64,000 nucleotides of DNA from an uncultured Erysipelotrichaceae bacterium (lineage in GTDB: Bacteria; Bacillota_I; Bacilli_A; Erysipelotrichales; Erysipelotrichaceae): positions 1 through 64,000 of the forward strand of contig CADBEA010000005.1 of NCBI GenBank assembly GCA_902793635.1, read 5' to 3'. The notes beneath the pieces were generated by a model. It did no database searches. It saw nothing but the letters and a program-made list of their open reading frames with translations, and was not told where the DNA came from. Positions 8,753-15,896 of the stretch are shown piece by piece (within the stretch, counting starts at the first letter, position 1; the number at the start of each line of letters is the position of its first letter). A program made the translations under genes and the position numbers.

Positions 8753-9460
8753 ATGCTGAAAGTCGAAAATCTGAACGCTGGTTACGGTCCTGTCAACATT
8801 CTCTGGGATGTCGCATTTGACATGAATGACGGAGAAGTCGTCGCGATCCTCGGCTCAAACGGAGCCGGAAAAACAACCATGGTCCGTGCCATTACCGGCA
8901 TGATCAGACCGACATCCGGTTCTGTCGTCTTCAACGGTGAAGAACTCTGCAAAAAGTCCTCCCGTGAGATCCTGGACAAAGGTATCGTTCAGGTTCCGGA
9001 AGGAAGACAGCTCTTCACGGAAATGACCGTTCTGGAAAACCTGCAGATGGGAGCTTTCAACAAGGAAACGAAAGCACACTTCCAGGAAAATCTGGAACGC
9101 TGCTACAAATGGTTCCCGAAACTGGAAGAAAGAGCCAAACAGGCAGCCGGTACATTATCAGGCGGTGAACAGCAGATGGTCGCTGTCGCCAGAGCACTGA
9201 TCGGCATGCCGAAGCTGCTGATCCTTGACGAACCGTCTCTCGGTCTTGCACCGAATATCGTCGACGACATTCTGAATGTCGCCAAGACACTTGCTCAGGA
9301 ATCGGGAATCTCCGTACTCCTGGTAGAGCAGGATATTACCAAAGCGCTCGCTACAGCTGACCGCGGCTACGTTATTGAAAACGGCAAGGTGTCACTGAGC
9401 GGCACGGCGGCTGAACTGGCCGCGAATGAACACGTCAAGAAAGCATATCTTGGCATCTGA
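8753..9460 (+). CDS. Liv-type ABC transporter ATPase (LivF-like)
   Basis: 235 aa, with Walker A GSNGAGKTT near residue 35, ABC signature TLSGGEQQM, Walker B LLILDEPSLGLAP and switch His/Gln region LLVEQDI. It starts 2 bases after the LivG-like stop. Heterodimerises with LivG-like on the cytoplasmic face of the permease pair. Confidence 0.92.
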   Translation: MLKVENLNAGYGPVNILWDVAFDMNDGEVVAILGSNGAGKTTMVRAITGMIRPTSGSVVFNGEELCKKSSREILDKGIVQVPEGRQLFTEMTVLENLQMGAFNKETKAHFQENLERCYKWFPKLEERAKQAAGTLSGGEQQMVAVARALIGMPKLLILDEPSLGLAPNIVDDILNVAKTLAQESGISVLLVEQDITKALATADRGYVIENGKVSLSGTAAELAANEHVKKAYLGI

Positions 9461-9470
9461 TGAGGCAGTA

Positions 9471-9493
9471 AGCGCCGTCAGCAGTTCGGCGCT
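9471..9493 (+). other. Intercistronic hairpin before the binding-protein gene
   Basis: Perfect 7-base arms AGCGCCG/CGGCGCT with a 9-base loop lie between the ATPase stop and the binding-protein ribosome site. No T run follows. Such hairpins often adjust the relative amount of binding protein made from a transporter operon. Confidence 0.5.
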
Positions 9494-9533
9494 AAAAGCA
9501 AAAATAAATATTTTGAGGAGAAAGGATAACCTA

Positions 9534-10829
9534 ATGAAAAAGTTTTTGAAAGGCCTTCTTCCGCTGGCTTTAGCAGCAACAATGTTTGCTGGCTGTGCAG
9601 GCGGAAGCCAGGGAACCGCTGAAGGCGGTGAAACAACCGGAACAGAAACATCCGGCGAAACAATCAAGATCGGTACGATTTATGCTATGTCCGGTGACAA
9701 AGCTGCCATCGGTGAAAACATCCTCCGCGGTATTGACTTCGCTGTTGAAGAAATCAACAAGCAGGGCGGTATCAACGGCCGTATGCTGGAAGTTGTCCGT
9801 GGCGACCACGCTGGTGATGCCGCAACAGGCAGATCCGAAGCAGAACGTCTGATCACACAGGAACATGTCGATGTTATGATGGGCTGCCATATGTCCACTG
9901 TAACCGAAGTTGTCGCTCAGGTATGCCAGCAGTATGGTGTTCCGATGATCACAGCCATCTCCACACTGGACAAGCTGTCTGATGAAGAACATGCTGCATA
10001 TGACTACTTCTTCCGTCTCTGCCCGCTGAACTCTATCTATGTTGAAGACATGCTGAAGTATCTGAAGGATTCCTCTCAGCAGACTGGCGAAGAAATCAAG
10101 ACAGTCGCTATCTTCACAGACAAAGCTGCCATCGGTCAGGAACTGATCCGCTGCGTCAACCTCTTCGCTGACCAGTATGGTCTGGAAGTTGTTGGTGAAG
10201 TTGACTACTCCGGCGGTGCTGCTGACCTGTCCGCACAGGTTCTGGCTCTCAAGCAGCTGAACCCGGATGCAATTCTCTGCGACTCTTATGTCAATGACGC
10301 TGTTCTGTTTGTCAACACTCTGAAAGAGCAGAACTACAAGCCGAAGATGATCGTTGCCAAGGCAAACGGCTTCACAGATCCGTCCTTCATCACACAGCTC
10401 GGCTCTGCTGCCAACGGTGTCGCTTCTGTTGTTGAATTCAACAGCGACCTGACAAACGGTGCAGAAATCAATAAGGAATTCAAGGAAGTCTATGGCGTTG
10501 ACATGAACGGTCACTCCGCAGAATCCTACACAGTCGTATGGCTGTTCAAGGCTGCAATTGAAAAAGCCGGCTCCACAGACGGCGAAGCAGTCAAGAAGGC
10601 TCTTGCTGAACTGGTTATTGACGGTGCGTTCGACGGCGGCCGCAATATCATCCTGCCGTATTCCAAGATTGACTTCGTTGACGAATATGATCTCGCCGGT
10701 TCAAAGCATTACAGAGATAACACATCCGCTTCTGTAGCGATCGCTCAGATTCAGGATGGCGCTTGGAAGACAGTATGGCCGTTTGAGTTCTCTTCTTCCC
10801 AGATCGCATTCCCGGCACCGTTAGAGTAA
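9534..10829 (+). CDS. Liv-type ABC transporter substrate-binding lipoprotein (LivK-like)
   Basis: 431 aa. The start at 9534 has GAGGAGAAAGGA upstream, and MKKFLKGLLPLALAATMFAGC gives a lipoprotein signal with lipobox FAGC, Cys near residue 21. The mature part is a periplasmic-binding type I (leucine-binding) fold: IKIGTIYAMSGDKAAIGENI, a ligand-pocket-like AISTLDKLSDEEH and AESYTVVWLFKAAI. It would capture the substrate outside the cell and deliver it to the LivHM-like permeases. Placement at the end of the transporter genes and before KDPG aldolase suggests an organic or sugar acid. Family sure; ligand unknown. Confidence 0.9.
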   Translation: MKKFLKGLLPLALAATMFAGCAGGSQGTAEGGETTGTETSGETIKIGTIYAMSGDKAAIGENILRGIDFAVEEINKQGGINGRMLEVVRGDHAGDAATGRSEAERLITQEHVDVMMGCHMSTVTEVVAQVCQQYGVPMITAISTLDKLSDEEHAAYDYFFRLCPLNSIYVEDMLKYLKDSSQQTGEEIKTVAIFTDKAAIGQELIRCVNLFADQYGLEVVGEVDYSGGAADLSAQVLALKQLNPDAILCDSYVNDAVLFVNTLKEQNYKPKMIVAKANGFTDPSFITQLGSAANGVASVVEFNSDLTNGAEINKEFKEVYGVDMNGHSAESYTVVWLFKAAIEKAGSTDGEAVKKALAELVIDGAFDGGRNIILPYSKIDFVDEYDLAGSKHYRDNTSASVAIAQIQDGAWKTVWPFEFSSSQIAFPAPLE

Positions 10830-10838
10830 TATTCGATC

Positions 10839-10873
10839 CATCTGAAAAACTAAACTGCTGAGTTTTGCAGATG
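10839..10873 (+). other. Long hairpin downstream of the binding-protein gene
   Basis: CATCTGAAAAACT and AGTTTTGCAGATG pair at 12 of 13 positions around a 9-base loop. There is no T run, so it may protect the 3' end of the transporter mRNA rather than terminate. Confidence 0.5.
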
Positions 10874-10912
10874 ATGGTAAAAATGACAGCTGAAAACTGT
10901 CGGAAAGAATAA

Positions 10913-10965
10913 AAAAGGGTGACCGGAGGCTGTGCATGCTAGCATATGCTTCAGGGCACCCTTTT
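10913..10965 (+). terminator. Possible terminator/attenuator between transporter genes and KDPG aldolase
   Basis: AAAAGGGTG and CACCCTTTT form the base of an extended stem; inside it CCGGAGGC/GCTTCAGG and GCAT/ATGC can also pair. The T stretch is only four bases. It may let part of the transcripts continue into the aldolase and kinase genes, since no clear promoter is seen before 11012. Confidence 0.5.
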
Positions 10966-11011
10966 CCTAAGACAGTTCTTATACGTATAATAATAAAAAA
11001 GAGGATTTATC

Positions 11012-11653
11012 ATGTACGAGAAAATGAATGAACAGATTGCATCCTACGGCGTTGTGCCGGTCGTTGTTCTCAATGACACGAAAGACGCACTGCCGCTGGC
11101 AAAAGCATTGGTGGAAGGCGGCCTGGCTGTCGCGGAAGTGACTTTCCGTACAGATGCGGCCGAAGAGTCCATCCGCATCATGACGGAAGCTTATCCGGAT
11201 ATGCTGGTCGGTGCCGGAACTGTGCTGACAGTTGAGCAGATCGAAAGAGCTGTCAAAGCAGGCGCGAAGTTTATCGTCTCGCCGGGCTTTGATCCGGAGA
11301 TCGTCGACTACTGTATCGAAAAGGGAATTCCGGTTTATCCGGGAACTGTCACACCGACTGAAGTCGCCATGGCAGTCAAGAGAGACCTGAAAGTATGCAA
11401 GTTCTTCCCGGCTGCTCAGTTCGGCGGACTCGATACGATCAAAGCACTGGCGGCACCGTATACAATGGTGAAATTCATGCCGACCGGCGGTGTCAGTCTG
11501 AAGAATCTGAGAGATTTTCTCAGTTGCGACAAGATTGCCGCATGCGGCGGTACATGGATGGTCAAGGGAAACCTCATCGCGGAAGGCAGGTTTGACGAGA
11601 TCAGACAGATGACAGCAGATGCGGTCGCAATCGTTAAGGAGATGAGAGGTTAA
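11012..11653 (+). CDS. eda: 2-keto-3-deoxy-6-phosphogluconate (KDPG) aldolase
   Basis: 213 aa class I aldolase, TIM barrel. Catalytic Glu in AEVTFRT (about residue 45), phosphate-site GAGTVLT, and Schiff-base Lys in VCKFFPA (about residue 130), followed by FMPTGGVSL and GGTWMV. It splits KDPG into pyruvate and glyceraldehyde 3-phosphate, the last step of uronate and Entner-Doudoroff catabolism. The KDG kinase gene begins 3 bases after its stop, so the two final steps are co-translated. AAAGAGGAT precedes the ATG. Confidence 0.92.
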   Translation: MYEKMNEQIASYGVVPVVVLNDTKDALPLAKALVEGGLAVAEVTFRTDAAEESIRIMTEAYPDMLVGAGTVLTVEQIERAVKAGAKFIVSPGFDPEIVDYCIEKGIPVYPGTVTPTEVAMAVKRDLKVCKFFPAAQFGGLDTIKALAAPYTMVKFMPTGGVSLKNLRDFLSCDKIAACGGTWMVKGNLIAEGRFDEIRQMTADAVAIVKEMRG

Positions 11654-11656
11654 GTC

Positions 11657-12754
11657 ATGAAGCTGGATTTAAAAGTTGAAGGCTCATATGTGTATGATGC
11701 GGTAAGTCTCGGCGAGATCATGCTGAGACTGGATCCGGGTGAAGGCAGAATCAGAACAGCCCGTTCGTTCAGAGCCTGGGAAGGCGGCGGCGAATACAAT
11801 GTCGTACGCGGTCTGAGAAAATGCTTCGGCCTGAAGACAGCCGTCATTACGGCGTTCGCTGACAACGAAATCGGCCGTCTGATGGAAGACTTCATCTGCC
11901 AGGGCGGTGTCGATACTTCCCTGATTAAATGGATGAAGACAGACGGCATCGGCAGAATCTGCCGCAACGGTATCAACTTCACCGAAAGAGGTTTCGGTAT
12001 CCGCGGCGCGGTAGGATGCTCCGACCGTGCCAACACAGCTATTTCCAAAGCAACAGCAAAGGATTTCGATTTTGATTACATCTTCGGCACACTGGGTGTC
12101 AGATGGCTTCATACCGGCGGCATTTACGCGGCTCTTTCCGAAGAAGCAAGCGAAACCGTCATAGAAGCAATCAAAACAGCCAAGAAGTACGGCACGATCG
12201 TTTCCTATGACCTGAACTACCGTCCTTCCATGTGGTCGGCGATCGGCGGCAAGGAAAAGGCCCAGCAGGTCAACCGTGAAATCGCCAAGTATGTCGATGT
12301 CATGATCGGCAATGAAGAAGACTTCACAGCCTGCCTTGGCTTCGAAGTTGAAGGCAATGACGCGAACCTGAAGGAACTGAATCTTGACGGTTATAAAAAG
12401 ATGCTCAATGAAGCAGTGAAGACCTATCCGAACTGGAAGGTCGTCGCCACGACACTGAGAACCGTCAAGACAGCGACGGTCAACGACTGGAAGGCCATGT
12501 GCTACGCGGATGGTGAAATCTATATGTCCAAGAGCTACGACGGTCTGGAAATCATGGACCGTGTCGGCGGCGGCGATTCCTTCGCTTCCGGTCTGGTTTA
12601 CGGACTGATGACGACCCAGGATCCTGAAATCGCGGTCAATTATGGTGCGGCACACGGCGCTCTTGCCATGACGACTCCGGGTGATACCTCCATGGTTTCC
12701 AAGAAGGAAGTGGAAGCGATCATGGGTGGTGCCGGCGCAAGAGTACAGCGCTGA
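11657..12754 (+). CDS. kdgK: 2-keto-3-deoxygluconate (KDG) kinase, PfkB/ribokinase family
   Basis: 365 aa sugar kinase. N-terminal AVSLGEIMLRLDPGEGRIRTA matches KdgK-type kinases, DLNYRPSMW is typical of the family, and the PfkB signature is DRVGGGDSFASGL, with Asp as catalytic base (about residue 300). It phosphorylates KDG to KDPG for the aldolase encoded just upstream. Together with the SDR this gives a short route from a keto-deoxy acid to pyruvate and triose phosphate. It is somewhat longer than typical KdgK (about 310-340 aa) because of an insert near residues 90-150. Confidence 0.88.
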   Translation: MKLDLKVEGSYVYDAVSLGEIMLRLDPGEGRIRTARSFRAWEGGGEYNVVRGLRKCFGLKTAVITAFADNEIGRLMEDFICQGGVDTSLIKWMKTDGIGRICRNGINFTERGFGIRGAVGCSDRANTAISKATAKDFDFDYIFGTLGVRWLHTGGIYAALSEEASETVIEAIKTAKKYGTIVSYDLNYRPSMWSAIGGKEKAQQVNREIAKYVDVMIGNEEDFTACLGFEVEGNDANLKELNLDGYKKMLNEAVKTYPNWKVVATTLRTVKTATVNDWKAMCYADGEIYMSKSYDGLEIMDRVGGGDSFASGLVYGLMTTQDPEIAVNYGAAHGALAMTTPGDTSMVSKKEVEAIMGGAGARVQR

Positions 12755-12767
12755 TCTGTCTGCTGAT

Positions 12768-12833
12768 AAAAAAAAAACTGCTGTTTGCAGAAGCCTGAAT
12801 TCATACACAGGTATCTGCATCAGCAGTTTTTTT
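12768..12833. terminator. Bidirectional terminator between KDG kinase and LacI genes
   Basis: A long interrupted stem (AAAAACTGCTG with CAGCAGTTTTT, plus inner TGCAGA/TCTGCA and CCTG/CAGG) separates the convergent genes and has T runs on both strands. Its right end overlaps the LacI stop codon. Confidence 0.85.
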
Positions 12834-13836
12834 ATTTCTTCAGAGCCGTCGAGTCGCGCTCCAGAAGGGTGGAACGCAGGACCTGAACATGTTCTGTCTG
12901 GTTTTCGTTCCGGATGACATCCAGCAGGATACGGCCAGCTGTGTAGCCTTCTTCATAAGCCGGCTGGCTGATCGTCGTGATCGCCGGCGTGACGTATTCA
13001 CACCATTTTTCATGGTCGAAACCGATGAGACCGATTTCCGGGAATCTTTCTTTGTACGGTTCCAGTGCCAGGTAGCTCAGCTGCAGAAGCGTGCTGTTCA
13101 TGGCGAACACACAGATTTTCTTATGGCTGTTCAGCAGGGATTGCAGCTTCTCAGCCAGCTGGGCTGAATCCGCATCAGGGCCAAGAATGATCTGGTCGTA
13201 ATCAATGTTCTTTTCTTCCAGGGCATCGATGCATCCCTTGTTGCGTTCAATACGGGTCTGCAGGATATATGGGTTGTAGGAAACGATAATGAAGTACTGA
13301 TAGCCTTTGCGGATCATTTTCCGGGTGGCGGAATGACAGGCATCATAGTTGTCTGTTTTCACATACATCTGGTCGTCGCCGGACGGGGCGGAATCGAAGA
13401 ATACGATTGGTTTATCGATGTCGATTTCCTTATACAGATCAACGAAATTGACAGTAGGCTGAATCAGAAAACCGTCAACACCCAGGGCAAGCATGGATTT
13501 GATATAGGACTTCTCGCGCTCGGGCTTGAACTCGGAAGAAGCAACGATCGTCATATAGTCATTTTCATTCGCATAGTCTTCTATGCCTTTGACGATCCGG
13601 TTGGCGAATGGTCTTGTGATATCACCGATGATGACACCAAAAAGGTGAGCGCTTTTGGAGTTCAGTGTGCGGGCGGCGACACTGGGCTGATAGCCTGTTT
13701 CTTCAATTACTTTCTTGATCCGTTCATATGTTTTGTCGGACATTTTTTCATGCTTTCCATTGAGATAAAAGGAAACGGTGGCTTTCGAAACATCGGCAAT
13801 ACGGGCGATATCATTGATTGTTACTTTTTGCTTCAT
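12832..13836 (-). CDS. LacI/GalR-family transcriptional repressor of the sugar-acid regulon
   Basis: 334 aa. N-terminal LacI helix-turn-helix (VTINDIARIADVSKATVSFY, residues 3-22), hinge helix with ARTLNSKS, and a periplasmic-binding type I effector domain (residues about 60-334, including GVIIGDITRPFANRI). The gene is convergent to the SDR/Liv/KDG operon. A palindrome lies about 100 bases upstream of its start (13938-13956) and is repeated at the operon promoter, which supports both autoregulation and operon control. The inducer is unknown; a uronate or KDG-pathway intermediate is the simplest guess. Confidence 0.9.
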   Translation of the reverse strand: MKQKVTINDIARIADVSKATVSFYLNGKHEKMSDKTYERIKKVIEETGYQPSVAARTLNSKSAHLFGVIIGDITRPFANRIVKGIEDYANENDYMTIVASSEFKPEREKSYIKSMLALGVDGFLIQPTVNFVDLYKEIDIDKPIVFFDSAPSGDDQMYVKTDNYDACHSATRKMIRKGYQYFIIVSYNPYILQTRIERNKGCIDALEEKNIDYDQIILGPDADSAQLAEKLQSLLNSHKKICVFAMNSTLLQLSYLALEPYKERFPEIGLIGFDHEKWCEYVTPAITTISQPAYEEGYTAGRILLDVIRNENQTEHVQVLRSTLLERDSTALKK

Positions 13837-13937
13837 AAGGATACTTTAACAAAGAAAAAGAGCCTGTTCAATGGATAAAAGCAGATGAAAACGGTCGAAA
13901 TTACTGTTTCGTTTCAAAAAGTCCGCATGATATTCAA

Positions 13938-13956
13938 ACCGGTTTACTAAAACCGG
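13938..13956. promoter_or_regulatory. Palindromic operator (LacI-type), regulator copy
   Basis: ACCGGTTTACTAAAACCGG is 18/19 identical to the site at 5139-5157, with the same 7-base arms. It lies upstream of the lacI-type gene. Confidence 0.75.
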
Positions 13957-14035
13957 GGAAAAGCATCGTTTTTTAGGAAAAATGACTGCCTGCCAGCATG
14001 TGGTGACGGTGTCATCAGAAGGGCTGAACAGACAT

Positions 14036-14070
14036 AAAAAACTCCTTTATGTGGATATGCATGAAGGAGT
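14036..14070 (-). terminator. Terminator of the beta-glucuronidase transcript
   Basis: On the minus strand ACTCCTTCATG and CATAAAGGAGT form a stem followed by TTTTT, 12 bases after the glucuronidase stop. Confidence 0.85.
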
Positions 14071-14081
14071 CTTTAATACAG

Positions 14082-15881
14082 TTATTTCTGTTCCCAGCGT
14101 TTTTTCAGAAGGAATGCGGCATCTTTCGGCTGTCTGTTTCTGGTGAAGATACCTTTCTTGTTGCCGTTGACACGCATAATGCCTTCCGTTGTCTGGAAGT
14201 CAGCGAAGTTCCATACCAGTTCGCCTTTGACGAAATCATAATCGTCCATGACGCGGAAGTTCATTTCGTAACATTCGTTCTGATATTCCTGGGCCCACAT
14301 GACACTGGGGAGCTTGTGCTCACCCGCATAGGTGTCAGCTCCGAATTCCGTGAAGATCAGCGGTTTGTTTTCACAGATCGGCCGCCATGCGTCCATCTCG
14401 GCACGGAAGGCCGCTTCCGCGTCTCTCAGATCCGGCCCGCCGAGAATATACCAGCCGTAATATCTGTTCAGTGATATAAAGTCACACAGTTCGCCGCAGG
14501 TATCTTTTCCCGGTGTGCTGTTGACGAGCAGGGCACCGGTGAGCGGTCTTTTCTGCACGTCCAGTTCTCTTGCCAGAGCGAACAGCGGGGCGAAGTATTC
14601 ACGTGCTTCCGGATAGGTGGTTTCCGGTTCGTTGAAGATGCTGAAGGCGATGACGGAAGGATGATTCTTGTCACGGATGATCATTTCCTCCAACTGCTCC
14701 TTGTGGTTCTTCTGCAGCTGCGGGACGGTATCCGCGGTGAAGAAACGGGTGTCTTTGCCGCCGGCTCCGGCCGCTGCGAAATTCATCAGGGAACGCATCA
14801 TACCGACAGCCGGCACTTCGTCAATGATCAGGAAGCCTTCTTCATCCGCCATCTGATACCATTCTTCCGCATACGGATAATGACTGGTACGGAAGCAGTT
14901 GGCATTGGTCCACTTCATCAGTTCGAAGTCTCGCTTGGCGACCGTCCAGTTAAACTGCCGGCCGATCACTTCAAAGTCTTCGTGTTTGCCATAGCCTTTG
15001 AGATACACTTCTCTGTTGTTCAGAAGGATCCTGTTTCCTTTCACTTCGACAGTGCGGACCCCAAGGCGGGCAGGGTATTTGTCAATCTCATTGCCGTCTT
15101 CATCGAGGATGCGGAAAACAAGGGTATAGAGATAGGCGTCACGGACATTCCAGAGGCGGGCGTCTTTGATCTGCAGTTCACCGTTCTTGCCGGTATTATC
15201 ACTGACGCGGTTTCCCTGATGGTCGAAGATTTCCGCGATGACGGAATGTTCACCGCTGGTTTTGACCTGATAGGAGATCAATGCGTCGCTGCCGTTCAGA
15301 GTGATCGCTGTATCGTAGTCGAGAATGGACTCTTTCGGAACTCTCAGCAGATGGACACTTCTCTGGATGCCGGAATAATTAAAGAAGTCAAAATACGGCT
15401 GCGCCAGACGGGAGCCGTCCTTTCTGACCTTCGTCGTTCCGCAGGGAATGGAAGTTTCGTTCAGTTCATTGTTGACCTTCACACTGATACGGTTCCGGTT
15501 TCCGAAACGCACAAATTCTGTGATGTTCAGAACAAACGGAGTGAAGCCGCCTTCGTGAAAGCCGGCACAGACACCGTTGATATAGACGTCAGCCCGGTGG
15601 GTGATACTGCCGAACCGCAGGATCACATCACGGCCGTCATCCGCTTCCAGATAGAATTTTGTTTCATACCAGAAATCACCGCAGTAGTCTCTTTTCTCTT
15701 TTTCTGTAAAGACATCTGCGAAGCTGGCGGGAACCGGCATGGAAAAGGGATCCGGCAGACCGTTCTGCCAGTTCTGTGCGATTCCATCCGAGGCAGGATC
15801 AAACTGCATTTTCCAGAGGCCGTCCAGACTTGTAAAAGTCCGGTGGGCATTGGTGCATGGATAGAGCATTGATTGTTTCAT
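14082..15881 (-). CDS. uidA: Beta-glucuronidase, GH2 family (cytoplasmic)
   Basis: 599 aa, full length for bacterial GUS, no signal peptide. A sugar-binding domain with CGDFWYETKFYL is followed by an immunoglobulin-like domain and a TIM barrel from about residue 280. Acid/base Glu418 is in FNEPE and nucleophile Glu512 in TEFGADT. NKKGIF (Asn574, Lys576) is the Asn-Lys pair that contacts the uronic carboxylate and separates glucuronidases from galactosidases. The loop at about 360-395 is long, like the Loop-1 class that accepts small glucuronides. Gap to the upstream membrane-protein gene is 15 bases, so they share a transcript. Freed glucuronate would feed the KDG pathway encoded nearby, though uxaC, uxuA and uxuB are not in the window. 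Confidence 0.95.
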   Translation of the reverse strand: MKQSMLYPCTNAHRTFTSLDGLWKMQFDPASDGIAQNWQNGLPDPFSMPVPASFADVFTEKEKRDYCGDFWYETKFYLEADDGRDVILRFGSITHRADVYINGVCAGFHEGGFTPFVLNITEFVRFGNRNRISVKVNNELNETSIPCGTTKVRKDGSRLAQPYFDFFNYSGIQRSVHLLRVPKESILDYDTAITLNGSDALISYQVKTSGEHSVIAEIFDHQGNRVSDNTGKNGELQIKDARLWNVRDAYLYTLVFRILDEDGNEIDKYPARLGVRTVEVKGNRILLNNREVYLKGYGKHEDFEVIGRQFNWTVAKRDFELMKWTNANCFRTSHYPYAEEWYQMADEEGFLIIDEVPAVGMMRSLMNFAAAGAGGKDTRFFTADTVPQLQKNHKEQLEEMIIRDKNHPSVIAFSIFNEPETTYPEAREYFAPLFALARELDVQKRPLTGALLVNSTPGKDTCGELCDFISLNRYYGWYILGGPDLRDAEAAFRAEMDAWRPICENKPLIFTEFGADTYAGEHKLPSVMWAQEYQNECYEMNFRVMDDYDFVKGELVWNFADFQTTEGIMRVNGNKKGIFTRNRQPKDAAFLLKKRWEQK

Positions 15882-15896
15882 GGAAGTTTCCTCACT

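Noticed and set aside
5099-12754. The Liv system as a true branched-chain amino acid importer
   Set aside because: Cannot be excluded, but co-operonic SDR, aldolase and kinase genes and the LacI operator make amino acid transport less likely.
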